Notes under the pieces: model-generated
Databases searched by the model: none
What the model was told of the DNA's origin: nothing
Seen by the model: the letters and a program-made list of their open reading frames with translations, nothing else
Assembly (NCBI GenBank): GCA_016081115.2
Contig: JABTTQ020001795.1
Span: forward strand, 124,001 to 188,000
DNA from: Rehmannia glutinosa
Taxonomy: Eukaryota; Streptophyta; Magnoliopsida; Lamiales; Orobanchaceae
DNA: 64,000 nt
Reading direction: 5' to 3'
Position numbers and translations under genes: made by a program
Shown here: one piece after another, positions 12,168 to 24,676 of the stretch
Layout of the letters: every line of letters begins with the position of its first letter
Position numbering within the stretch: the first letter of the stretch is position 1

Positions 12168-13511
12168 TTGAGTAGAAAGGCGAGTTTAGCCAGACTAATG
12201 ATTCGAGAGTGGAAATCATTAGAAGAGTTGAGCACTTGGAATCCGACAAGAACCAATACTCAAATTTCGTGTGCTAACATTTCGGTTAAACCCGACCTCT
12301 TGAATGAGATCAAAAAAAGACAAGAGAGACGGATGTACAACTTCAAAGACCGAAAGAGAAGATACTTAACGGAGAGGGATCGGAATTCTCGGTACATGAA
12401 GATGGGATCATCGATTTTGAATCGAGTTTGTGTACCAAGCGCGACAAGCAGTTAGGAGCAAAATTCTAGCAGAGGCACACCGTTCGAAATACACTATACA
12501 TCCTGGAGGAAACAAGATGTATAAGGACTTGAAAGCAATTATTGGTGGGTAAACATGAAGAACCAGGTAGCGAGTTTGTTGCGAGATGTTTGACTTGTCA
12601 ATGAATAAAAGCGAGAACACCAACGACCATCCGGTTTATTGCAACCGTTGAGAATTCGGAGTGGAAGTGGGAACACATAATGATGGGCTTCGTGACGGAT
12701 TTACCAAGGACCAGGACGAGGTGATGATGCTATATGGGTAGTCGAGACCGACTCACGAAATCGCACACTTCTTACCTATGAAGAAAAGCGGCCTTGCGAG
12801 AAACTTGCGCAGATTTATGTCCAGAGATCATTCGACCGCATGGAGTGCCGGTCGACATAGTGTCGACAGAGACCCGAGATTTGTCTCCAGTCGGAAATGC
12901 TTACACGAGGAATTGGGAACCTCGCTAAGTTTCAAAGACAACAAAGACATCCCCAAACCGCGGTCCGAGCGAACGATTCAAACCCTGGAAGATATGATGC
13001 GAGCATGCACGTTGGATTTCAAGGAAGTTGGGATTCACACTTACCATTGGCCGAGTTCGCCTATAATAACAGCCTATCGGCCACAATTGGGATGGCACCC
13101 TACGAAGCCTTGTATGGGCGAAAGTGTAGATCCCCACTACTTTGGGAGATTGATGACCAATGGACTCCAAAAGAGAAACGAAAGTCGCCACCGATTCCAA
13201 AGGTCGACTTGGTTCAGGAAGCCATGGAGAAGGTAAAGTTGATCAAGGAACGGATCCGCACAGCTCAGAGCCGCCAAAAGAGTTACGCAGACAAGAGGAG
13301 AAAGGACTTGGAATTTGAAGCCGGAGATGAAGTATTTCTCAGACTCTTGCCACGAAAGGGATTGATCAATCCAAAGAAAGGAGGCAAATTGAGTCCGATA
13401 TATATTGGGCCTTACAAAATTTTGCAGAGGATCGGAAAATTGGCCTACCGACTAGAGTTACCGCAGACAAATATGCGGGAATGCACGATGTGTTCCATGT
13501 ATCGAGATTGA
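12168..13511 (+). pseudogene. Gypsy integrase, multiply frameshifted
   Basis: The region starts with RKASLARLMIREW, the linker between RNase H and integrase. The zinc-binding His/Cys segment and the first catalytic Asp region (about 12470-12760) are readable only by switching frames. The 12897-13511 frame contains GSWDSHLPLAEFAYNNS, APYEALYGRKCRSPL, VDLVQEAMEKVKLIKERI and the GPYKILQRIGKLAYRLELP block near its end. Comparison with the second copy (43565-45244) shows repeated single-base losses. The enzyme would insert element DNA. Confidence 0.82.
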
Positions 13512-13741
13512 AAAAGTATCAACCAGATCCTGAGCACATCATCACTCGTGATGCTCTTCCTCTAATGGAAAATTTATCTTACACTGAGGAACCAATCAGA
13601 ATCATTGACCAGCAGGTACGTCAATTGCGTAACAGAGAGATTCCAATGGTTAAAGTTGTATGGAGGAACCACGACCGAGACGAAGACGCAACATGGGAAA
13701 TGGAAGAAGACATGAGGAATCAATATCCAGAGTTGTTCTGA
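13481..13741 (+). pseudogene. Integrase tail with chromodomain-like block
   Basis: An 86-residue frame with MHDVFHVSRLKKYQPDPEH, then the chromodomain-like IPMVKVVWRNHDRDEDATW and EMEEDMRNQYPELF before a natural stop. The W...ATWE pattern matches chromodomains at the C-terminus of Tekay-type integrases, which direct insertion to heterochromatin (family knowledge). It is shifted relative to the upstream integrase frame, so it is a fragment of one original protein. Confidence 0.8.
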
Positions 13742-13780
13742 AGAGAATTTGGGGACCAAATTCTTTTAAGGAGAGGAGAA

Positions 13781-16639
13781 TGTGAAGCCCCCGATTTTTA
13801 TTCAATAATGTATTTATTTCACGTATCGTCCTTGTATTCTTTTGACTATTTTACCGCGTCGCTTCGACGGGTGAATATTAATGATAAATATATTTCGCAT
13901 TTAATTCATTTTGTTTTTATTTGTTACTTGTGATCATAATCATTTATTACTTCTACTTCGCATTAATGATCACTCGATCAATCATCATTATTATTATTTG
14001 TGTACTCACTAGTCACCTTATAATTTTAGGAGACTATTTATTTTAGAGATTTATACCTTATAGAATTAAAAATTCGATTTAGATTAAGTGATCATGAGAC
14101 TTATAAGTGATCAAGCAAATCACTAGTTATTTTGGAGATTGATATTATTCACCTATTATCATCAATTTTGGGACATAAAAAAACAAAATATGGAAATGCC
14201 ACAAATACCCCTTAAGGGACGGCCATGATGGGTATTTTTAGTGTAGAAATATCTCCCAACTCTTGTACACATACACCTTATGTATTCATCTTGTGTATTA
14301 ATACACCATTAATTCAAATCTTATACACAATACCTTATACACCAATTCTTTATTATAAACTTACCCAACATGTTGGAGGCTTCCCAACATTCCATTCCAA
14401 CATCCTCCTCAACCCCTTCAATTTCATCCTCCCATGCAAGACCACACCTTGACCAAGGTCCTTGTCCCTCATGCAAGCTACACCTTTCAAGCCTTGGAAC
14501 AAAACAAAATTTGTCTCCCTGCCCCTCTCTCATTGTAAACGGCCAAGGGTCATTTTGATGATCAAAAATTGTTCAAACTGTCATTTTTATCCAACTCATT
14601 CATCATTCAAGCATTTTCTCCAACATCTCTCTAACCTCTCTCTAAAAATCATTCACATCTTCAAATCTCCAAACACCAACTCTTCACATCTTCAAATCTT
14701 CAAACATAAGTTCTTCATATCTTCAAACATACCTTCTTCTTCATATCTCCAAACACTTAACCAAAATTTCAAGAACCCCCTCTTCTACTTACAAAAAATT
14801 CGAACACCCCTTCAACAAGTAAGTAAAATTTCTTTTTCAATCCATTTTGATATCACCTATACTTATTTCCTTTTAAAACTGCTTTTGTCCCAATATCCCA
14901 CTGATATTAGTGACATTTTTCAACTGGAATCACATTAAAAGCCCTTCCGGTTTGTGAGTTCCAATTATTTTAAACTTAGGGCCCGAAATGACAATTTTAA
15001 CAAATTTGGGGCCAATGTGAGAAGTTTATAAATACTCGACCTATAAACTTTAAAAACCTGAATCTCTTAACAATTTGGAGAATTTAGGAACTGACCTCAT
15101 AATTTTTCAAGGTCGGGACATTTATTTATTCAATTTTTAAAAGAATTGATTTTTACAAAACGGGGCTAATTGTAAATTTTCTTTTTTATCAAGGACCTAA
15201 CTCAAATTATTTTCCTTTACTAAAACAGCCCTGGAACCTCTGACTTCAATTCTTAATTAAAATGTTTTATTTTCTCAAAAACCCCTTGACCTTTCGGACC
15301 GCCTTGACCGACTAATGCCCGATCGCGGGGCGACTTCCTCGTCTTGCGATTTGAATCTATAACGGGACTTATGTTCCACTTAATCTTTCAAAATATCGAA
15401 GATTGCTTATCCTCCCGATAATTATCTAAATCCCATTAACTCCACCAATGCCATAACTACCTTGCGCAAATTTTCGAAAAACTTTCCTAAAACGCTTCCC
15501 TGAATCAATAATACTCGACTGCCTGGTTGACTACCTGAACGTGTATTTACTTTCCTGTCTGAGTCAACTTGGTGTGTCGAGCTCACAGTCGGAATGGATA
15601 CGTCGGGGATGGAATCGGGCAGCTCGGCTGCTATTCCACTCTTTGGCCCCATCGTCCTAATCCCGCAACTGAGGGACGGAGTTTGTCCAAGGGAAGCGGG
15701 TCGTAGTACTTGAGGTATAATCATGATTATGACAAATCCGAGCCTTGCTAGCTCCACTGTGGATTTTGTCTTTGCCTATGGAGCGATAAGGTGACAGGTC
15801 TTGGACCATCTTGCTCGGGGAGTTACAAGGAAGAAACGAAGGAAATTTGCCTCGATCCACACGATTCTGGAGTTAAGGACCCATTTGGTTGGCGCTACAA
15901 TTAAAACGCAACCGCTACTTGTATTGCATAGGTTGGCGCTACAAATCCGTTTGCAACACTACTTGTCTTGCATAGGATTGGCGTTACAAATCCGTACGCA
16001 ATCCTCCTGTTTGCTTGGACCATAGTGCCTGCTTGACCATGAACTATTTTCTTAACTGTATAAGTATATTACTTAAATATATTTATCACGACGATTATGG
16101 ACCGTGTGTGAAATCATGCATCATCTCTCACGCGTTTTCACACAACTAAATTTCTCGCATTAACCATATATATATCGCCACACTTGCACACGATCACCCC
16201 AACCACTGAGATTTCTGTCTCACTCCCTCCTATTTTCTAACCTTAGAAGAAGACTTTGTCGAAGAAGCTGAACTTGCCTTGGATTGAATTCGCGTGCTCC
16301 GTCCGTTGGACTTACTTCCTATCGTTATCTATGTTGCTGGACTGTTTTCCTTTATTTTACTGTTGTTGGACTCTTTTATTTTCTTTGCATTCTGGACTTT
16401 AATTTAAGGGCGTAGAACCCTTTGACACTTAAGCTGGTGATAAGATGTGTACTTTATTTCCTAGTTCGATTTGTAAGTTATTTGGTTGTTGGGATGTACT
16501 TGTAATCGTCTTTGTCTTGTAAGTTTTCCGCTGCTTTAGACCTTGTTTCATTTAAGATTGTTGCATCGTTTTTCTAGAATATTAGGTTCATTTCTGTTTA
16601 AGTGATTGATCGCCGTCGCGTCGCGTTTGGGGCGTGACA
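13781..16639 (+). repeat. 3' LTR of gypsy element 1, with a large internal deletion
   Basis: Starts TGTGAAGCCC right after the purine tract AGGAGAGGAGAA and ends GGCGTGACA. At 2859 bp it is about 1.2 kb shorter than the 4.07 kb LTRs of the second element. Near 14850-14875 the sequence jumps from GATATCAC to the CTTTTAAAACTGC block, skipping the segment present at about 36490-37865. Three tandem units of about 58 bp containing GGCG(C/T)TACAAAT lie at about 15884-16014, and a TATATATA box at about 16165. Confidence 0.85.
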
Positions 16640-16954
16640 GTAGTTTATTATTTTTTTATTTTAATATTTTTTAAATTTTTATGTATTTTTAATTAAACAA
16701 AATTTAAAAAATCAAAACTTTTAAATTAAATATAATATAAATCTCATAATAACTAATTTAAAAAATCAAAGATTGAAATTGATTAAACATGTTAAGTACT
16801 TTGTAAGTTACAGGGCCAAAGATTATATACCATAACTCAATTGCAATGCCTATATCTTTAATTTTTCCGCAGGTCAAAATATTTATTGTTGGACCCAACA
16901 TAAGTTAAAACAAAGACTATAGCCCAAGCAAATGTTGAAATAAAGCTCATCAAA

Positions 16955-17017
16955 CACGTGTCTGCTGCTCTATTTTGCATGAGGAGACATCATCAGATCG
17001 TGACACGTGTATAAAAG
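16955..17017 (+). promoter_or_regulatory. Promoter-like patch with two G-boxes and a TATA box
   Basis: CACGTG occurs at 16955-16960 and 17004-17009, the second directly abutting TATAAAAG at 17010-17017. G-box/ABRE cores next to a TATA box are typical of plant stress- or ABA-responsive promoters. No coding frame follows, so it may belong to a non-coding transcript or to a gene destroyed by insertions. Confidence 0.4.
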
Positions 17018-17095
17018 CAAAGGTCGAGATAAAACAAATATACACAAAAAAATCATAAAGCTTCATTTTTTGTTTAGGTTTTAGCTTTTCATAGT

Positions 17096-17275
17096 CGCTC
17101 CATTTTATTCTCACCTACTTCAGCGATCCAATCTCCATTTTTGTGAAAATTATTCAACCTCCTTATCAAACAACAAATGAAAATCAGTTTCTAATTCTTT
17201 ATGATCGCTCCATTTTGTTCCCCATTTATGTGAAATCGTTCAACTTCCTTACTATACAACAAATGAAAATCACTC
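17096..17275 (+). repeat. Imperfect local tandem duplication
   Basis: A unit beginning CGCTCCATTTT recurs at 17206 after 110 bp and shares a downstream ACAACAAATGAAAATCA block. The second copy lacks about 30 bp. It lies just downstream of the promoter-like patch, in what would be transcribed leader. Confidence 0.6.
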
Positions 17276-19632
17276 CACTCTCATAGATCAAACTCCCATT
17301 CTGATGTTAACGTCATCGATGAACAAATCGGACCCGGTTAAATAGATCTGGAAAAAAGTAAGGTATCAAACTTGCACCTCCTTCAAATAATATGGCAAGA
17401 TACGAAATTTGAAATGGATCTGGGAAAATTTCAAGGTAATTTTAGATTTTATTTTAAGTTTTAATTTTTCGTATTTTTTTCGATGATAAATAATCAAGAT
17501 TTTTTTTCCAATAAATAATATTACAAACAAATCGACGTCAGTTTTGTTGTGATTTGTAGAAGGAATATATTTATTTTTTCTATTTTCTAGTTGTTGTCAG
17601 GCTTCTCATGATATTGATTAGTTTCTAGTTTTGTCGCCTTAAGTATCCTTGTTCTGTGGTTAGATTGTGGTTTTTATTTTATCCTTGCAAATTGTATATG
17701 AGTCATCATTAGTATGACACTTATTTTCGGCAATTTAGGATTTTATTTGTGGATATAAATATCATAGAAATTGAATATGATTGATGTAGCCCGATGAAGA
17801 GAGAGCTAGATGTTACTTATGCATTTTAGATGGTTCTCATTTCATGATTTTAATTTTTTCGTTTACGGTTGCGGAAATTAATGACAGCACATGATTACTT
17901 TAGATGTACTTATTTTAATTATAAGTCAATATTTCTAGCACTTATAAGTTAACCTTGATATTCCTCAGGTTTTCAAAATTTAATATACCAAGAAACAGTA
18001 TCGTAGCATATTTTAAAATGATAAGTTTTCAGACCCAATTTTTTCTTACAAAATATTCATTTACTAATGAGATTTTTCTGTGTTCAGATTCTGTAAAAAT
18101 GTTATACTATGAAACATAGACATATGGATTCTATACACAGATAAGTTCACAATTCAATCTCTGACACTAATATAATATTTATATAGAGTAAACCTATAAA
18201 ATCGCAAAATACACAATATTAAATAATAAAAAATATAATACCATCTGTAGTATTTTATCTCATCTATCTCATGATTAATCTTTTCGTTTATATGCTTATT
18301 TGTTTTGTGATTGCTTTGAAGCCTATTTTTGTATGAATTAGTAGTTTATCCTTGTTTTATTGCTCTAATTTTTTGAAAACCTTCTGCAAAGTAGTATGGC
18401 TCTGTAATGTTTGGAATCTCTATATATACTAATATCAGTTCGTAAAATAAGGTTATATTTATATGTACAGAGAGAGTATCAATGACTTATTTTTAAAATA
18501 CAATTAGTATAAAATTTCATTAATTACCATATATGTGTAGATGATGTATTTACGTCAAAAGAAAAGCAATCAAATTTACAACATTTGTTTTTTTGAAAAA
18601 AAAAAAAAGTCATTAGTTTATACTTTAAAATCATGTTTAAATTTTTTTTTGACTCGAGTTATGTTTTTTTTACTAAAAGGCAACAAATCAAATATTAAAA
18701 GGCTATGAATCAAATAAATTTTTTAAATAGTTTGATGCCTTTTTTTTAATTTTTCTGGTAAATTGCATAATAGGTTTTTTTATATATGTTAATCGAATCA
18801 TTATCTTGTTGAATCATATTGTACTGATTTCGATAGATAGTTTTTTTTTCTGTCTGAATATATTTAATGTATTGTGACAATTATTTTGTAACTATATATA
18901 TATATATTTATCTCTACTATAGATGTATTGTGTGTTAATCTCGAATAAATTTCAGCATGCTAAATTATTGCATCAAACATGTTTAGTGGTTGTAGTTTTG
19001 TACTTATATATATGTTTGATTTGCAACAATATAATGAATGCTCTGATTACATAAACTCGACATCCTTTAAGCAATTTTTTAAATTGTTCAATTGAGAACG
19101 ATTCATAGTTCTGTGATCTCCCTTTAATAGAAATTAGATTATTAGAATGTCGAAAATAAAAAAAAATCAACTATCAGTAAAATATAAATACTACCTCGAT
19201 ATCATGGAATATGTATTCAAGCTTTGTATTTGACTTTTATTATTGTAGGTGGTTATTTCATACATTCACGCGAGTCGAAGTTTTACGACACATTGTATAT
19301 TGCTCGTATGCGGATCACGGATGCGTGCAATCTCCATAGGTGCCATTGATAGCACAATTTTCTTCAACTTATATGATAGAGCAGTATTTTCTTTTGGACT
19401 TATGAATGCGCTTGTAATGAATTGATACTACTACTTATATATAGAGAACCAATAAGAGTATTTATGGTAATATGACAAAATCAAATTCCTTAAATGTTGT
19501 TTTAGTTATTTTTGGTTAATTTCGAATAATTTATTGTAAATTACAGTATATTGAAAATTATGAATATATTTTCTCTTATTTGTATTATGTGAATATTAAG
19601 AAATTTATGGTATTTATATTGGATAGATTCTT

Positions 19633-22600
19633 TGTCACGCCCCAAACGCGACGCGACGACGATCAATCACTTAAACAGAAATAAATCCAACATTCTAGAA
19701 AACGATGCAACAATCCAAGTGAAACAAGGTCTAAAGCAGCGGAAAAACTACAAGTACAACACGATTACAATTACATCCCAACAACTTAATAGCTTACAGA
19801 CCAGAACTAGGAATAAAGTACACATCATATCACAACTTAAGTGTCAAACGAGTCCTACGCCCTTAAATTACAGTCCAGAATTTCAAAGGAATTAAAAGAG
19901 TCCAACATCAGTAAAATAAAAGAAAATAGTCCAGCAACATAGATAACGATAGGAAATGCGTCCAACGGGCGGAGCTCGAGAGTTCAATCCAAGGCAGGTT
20001 CAGCTTCTTCGACAAAGTCATCTTCTAAGGTTATAAAACAGGAGGGAGTGAGACAGAGATCTCAGTGGATGGGGTGATCGTGTGCAAGTGTGGCGATATA
20101 TAGTTAATGCGAGAAATTAGTTGTATGAAAACGCGTGAGAGATGATGCATGATTTCACACACCGTCCACAAGCGTCGTGATAAATATATTTATGTAATAT
20201 ACTTATACAGTTTAAGAAAACAGTTCGTGGTCACGCAGGCACTATGGTTCAAGCAGTCAGGAGGATTGCGTATGGATTTGTAACGCCAATCCTATGCAAG
20301 ACAAGTAGCGGTTGCGTATGGATTTGTAGCGCCAACCTATGCAATATAAGTAGCGGTTGCGTACGGATTTGTAGCGCCAACCAAACGGGTCCGATTAACT
20401 CCGGAATCGTGTGGATCAGACAACGATTCCTTCGTTCTTCCTTGTAACTCCCCGAGTAAGTGGTCCACAGTGGAGCTAGCAAGGCTCGGTTCTGTCATAA
20501 TCATGATTATACCTCAAGTACTACGACCCGCTTCCCTTGGACAAACTCCGTCCCTCAGTTGCGGGATTAGGACGATGGGGCCGGAAGAGTGGAATAGCAG
20601 CCAAGCTGCCCGGTTCCATCCCCGACGTATCCATTCCGACTGTGAGCTCAACACACCAAGTTGACTCAAGCAGTAAATTAAATACACGTTCAGGTAGTCA
20701 ACCAGGCAATCGAGTATATTGATTCGGGAAGCAGTTCATAAAAAGTTTCGAAAATTTGCATAAGGTAATTATGGCATTGGTGGAGTTATTTGGATGAAGA
20801 TGATTATCGGTAGGATAAGCAATCTTCGATATCTTAAAAGATTAGGTGGAACATAAGTCCCGTTATAGATTCAAATCGCAAGACGAGGAAGTCGCCCGCG
20901 ATCGGGTATTAATCGGTCAAGGCGGACCGATAAGTCAAGGAGTTTTTGAGAAAATAAAATATTTTAATTAAGAATTGAAGTCATAGGGTCCAGGGCTGTT
21001 ATAGTAAAAGAAAAATAATAATTTGAGTTAGGTCCTTGATAAAAGAAATTTTACAATTTAGCCCCGTTTTGTAAAAACCAATACTTTTGGGGTTAAAAAT
21101 TGAATAAATAAATATCCCGACCTTGAAAAATTATGAGGTCAGTTCCTAAATTCTCCAAATTGTTCAGAGATTCAGGTTTTTGAAGTTTTGAGGTCGAGTT
21201 TTTATAAAATTCTCATATTGGCCCCAAATTTGTTAAAATTGCCATTTCGGGCTCTAAGTTTAAAATAATTGGAACTCACAAACCGGAAGGGCTTTTAATG
21301 TGATTCCAGTTGGAAAATGTCACTATGGTTAGTGGGATATTGAGGCAAAAGCAGTTTTAAAAAGAAATAAGTTTAGGTCCTTTAACTTTTGAAAGTTTCA
21401 TTTTTGTCCCATTTTGAAATAATTGCCTTTAAGGCTTTTAGGGGTCCAATTGTTATGAAATTTGAACCTTGGGTCCAAGGTATAATTATGTTATAGTGAA
21501 ATTAGTATTTCCAGGTGCATGGACTGCATAATTCCTGGAAATTGTATTTTGGTCCTCAAGTTTAATCTTTTACAAATTGGTCCCTCAATTTTTATAAAAT
21601 TACTTTCCAAGCTCTAAACACTTGGATTTTTGGAATACACTTAAAATATGTTATTTCCAGTCCCTTAAGAGTTAAAATTTTAAATTTTAAAATTATGGTC
21701 TGGTACAGTTTCGAAATTTATAAAATAGCCCTTAAACTTCTCAAATTTTACAATCTAGTCCTTGGGCTTTTAAGGGTTGATTTTATTTATCTAAAAACTC
21801 TTAAAACTTTATTAAAATGTCAAAACATAATTTTTGAACCTGAGTCAGTCCCAAAAATCAAAATTTACATAGGAGTCCCTTAAGTTTTATTTTCTTGCAA
21901 TTAAGCCCACCAACTTTCCATTTTTGCATTTTAAGTCCAAAAGTTGAAATTTAATCAATTATGCTCGACTCGTACAGGTTATAAATCATTCAAAACATAT
22001 ATTTAAAGAGTCATACACATACATATCCTTCTCATACAAAATTTCATCAAATATAACAATAAAGTGTGCATGTATGCCCTATTTTTCGATAAATCGCATT
22101 TTTGAGCAACACTTGAGAATTTTTCCAACTTGATACAAGAAAATAGCATGCAATACATAATATATATCTCAAGTGCTCAATAACAAAATACTACATGCAT
22201 ATTTTCAATTTAAAACACCTAGAAGTTGAAAGGATTTTTCCACCCACCTTAAAGATCGGTTTGTTGGTGAAAATGGGATAAATCTCTCTCGATGAAGGAA
22301 TGACTTAGGTCAGCCCCTAAGTCAAGGAATATCAAAAAAATATAGGAGTTATAAGAATGTGGTTAAAAATTTAGGGAAAAGAAGAAGATGGTGAGAAAAT
22401 TGGTAATACTACACTTACCTTGTGTAGTGAGTAAAATGTGACTAGTAATGGCTTCCAAGTATAAGGTTTTGGTCACCCTTAATGTCAACTACCAAGGTCA
22501 GCCCCTAAAACTCCAAAAATGAAAATGGAGTGTAAAAATTTGGAAAATAGAAAGAGAAGAAGGAAAGGTACTAAAATTTCCATTTCTTACCTTGTAGTCT

Positions 22601-23690
22601 AATTTCTTCACAATTTTTCTCCAAGATGACTAGTCTCTTAATTTCTTCAAAGGTCTTCTAGGTATACCTCAAAATCAAAAATCAAACTTAAATTAGAAGG
22701 TGAAAGAGATAATTTAGGTGATATCAAATATGGATTGAACAATAAATGTTTCTTACCTTTGGAGTGTAGTTTCGGAATTTTTGAAGAAGATGGGAGATGA
22801 ATTCTTGAAGTTTTGCTTAAGTGTTTGTGAAGAAGAAGAAGAAATAGGTAGAGAGATGTAGGGGGATTTTTTTCAGAGAGAGTTGAGAGGATTCAAGACT
22901 TGAAGTTGTGAAGAATGAAAATTGAAACAATTTTTTTTTTGGTTACCAATATGGCCATTGACCGTCCATTAAGGGGTGGGGAAAGATAAAATTTTTTTTT
23001 TTTTTTGATTAAATGATTAGTTAGAGTAATAATTGAGGGAATTAGGGAAGAAAGTAATATTTAGGTATCTTTATTAGGGACAATGGGCCAAAATGCTAAG
23101 CTTAGGGGAAATGTTTAATTTGGTCTTGTTTGACCAATTGGAAGATTGAAAGGTGGGATTAATTTAAGATGTAAGTTTGAATTAATGGTGTATAAATACA
23201 CAAAAGGAATACACAAGGTGTACATGTACAAGAGTTGGGAGATATTTCTACACCAAAAAAATACACCAATGCCGTCCCCCTAAGGGTATTTTGGTAATTC
23301 CATTTTTTTTTCCAAAATTGATGATAATAGATGAATAAATATCAATCTCCAAAATAATTAGTGATTTCCTTGATCACTTATAAGTCTCATGATCACTTAA
23401 TCTAAATCGAATTCTTAATTCAATAAATTATAACCACTAAAATAAATAGTCTCTTAAAATTCTAAGGTGACTAATAATACACCAATAATAATAATGATGA
23501 TCACCAAGTAATCATAAATGCGAATTAAAATTAATAAATGATTATGATCACAAATAGAAATTAAAAGAATTAAATGCAAAATATATTTATCATTAATATC
23601 TACCCGTCAAAGCGACGCGGTAAAATAGTCAAATTAATACAAAGACGATACGAAACAAGTACATGATCGAATAAAAATCGGGGCTTCACA
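19633..23690 (-). mobile_element. Solo LTR of the gypsy (Tekay-like) family
   Basis: A single 4058-bp LTR on the minus strand: plus-strand termini are TGTCACGCCCC and GGGGCTTCACA, matching the inverted ends of the other gypsy LTRs here. It is flanked by the identical 5-bp duplication TTCTT at 19628-19632 and 23691-23695, with no internal gag-pol. Such a structure arises when the two LTRs of an inserted element recombine and delete the interior. It retains the segment missing from the 13781 LTR, and the tandem GGCGCTACAAAT units at about 20255-20395. Confidence 0.93.
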
Positions 23691-24459
23691 TTCTTTCCCA
23701 ACATACTCAATATATGGTTATTTTTGAGTTTTTATATTCATATATAGAATTAATTGTACTACTATATATCATGTACGCTTTTTATACATCAATTCACTAT
23801 GTTTTCGTTTTTTATAAATTTTCACAATAGGAAAGTGGGTAATTTTAATATAAATGTAATGATATGTAAATATACATTATTTATAAATAAAAATGTGTAC
23901 AATTGTATTCTAGAATATTGAGTGAAATATGATATATATTTTCCATATATATCGTGACAATTCGTAATTATCAATTTACACTTGTAATTATCAATTTACA
24001 CCATGAATCGGATTAACGCAAATATGATAATCATACTATAATTATTATTTAATTATTTTGGTAATAATTTATGATTGGCGCAAATTACATCAAAAGTTGC
24101 AGTTTAGAATATTGAATGGATTTTGATATAAAGTTTCCAAATATATCATACATTGTAATTATCTAAAATAAATTAACACCAAATTGAGTTATAATCATAC
24201 CATAATTATGATTGCAAAAGTCAAGGATATACATATGGCATCCGTAAATATCGTACCAACCAAAAAATAGTATTGATTTACATTTTAGCAAGTGCATTAT
24301 CTAAAATTAATTAAATATCAATTAAGCTTATAATAATACCATAATTATGATTGCAAAAGTCAACCCGTAATTATTATACAACTTTTATTAACCAAAAAAT
24401 ATTATTTACAATTTTAGCAAGTGGTGTTTAGGCGGGAAAACAAAAATAGCAAAAGCTTT

Positions 24460-24462
<3 letters not shown>

Positions 24463-24500
<38 letters not shown>
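24463..24500. repeat. (TA)n microsatellite
   Basis: An uninterrupted TA run of 38 bases. A second AT run of about 28 bases lies at about 24637-24664 and ends in short ATGT units. Confidence 0.95.
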
Positions 24501-24503
<3 letters not shown>

Positions 24504-24633
24504 GTTTTGGTAAAAATACATAAATGGCCACTAAATTAGATATGGGTACAAAAATCACAAGAACTAACAAATGTACCATATACCCCTTAAATATAACCAT
24601 TTGAAAAGTTTACGCCATTTATATAATGAGCTG

Positions 24634-24676
<43 letters not shown>

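Larger units (their letters stand above)
9673..16639 (+). mobile_element. Ty3/gypsy chromovirus (Tekay-like), 3' part, interrupted by copia
   Basis: Gag resumes right after the copia LTR. Then follow protease, RT, RNase H, integrase and a C-terminal chromodomain-like block, a polypurine tract (13769-13780) and a 3' LTR (13781-16639). RT before integrase is the gypsy order, and the chromodomain marks a chromovirus. The 5' LTR and start of gag must lie left of the copia element, outside the window. Its protein sequence is very close to the second gypsy element at 35540-49469. Many frameshifts make it inactive. Confidence 0.88.
16640..19632. other. AT-rich intergenic DNA
   Basis: No coding frame with any recognisable domain is present. 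The stretch is AT-rich with many short homopolymer runs. Its only structured part is the promoter-like patch and local duplication at about 16955-17275. The DNA on the far side of the solo LTR, from 23691, is its natural continuation, because the LTR inserted at TTCTT. Confidence 0.7.

Noticed and set aside
21695..21883. Short open frames within the solo LTR, also mirrored at 47135-47455
   Set aside because: These are shared LTR repeat sequence read by chance; frames are not conserved between LTR copies.
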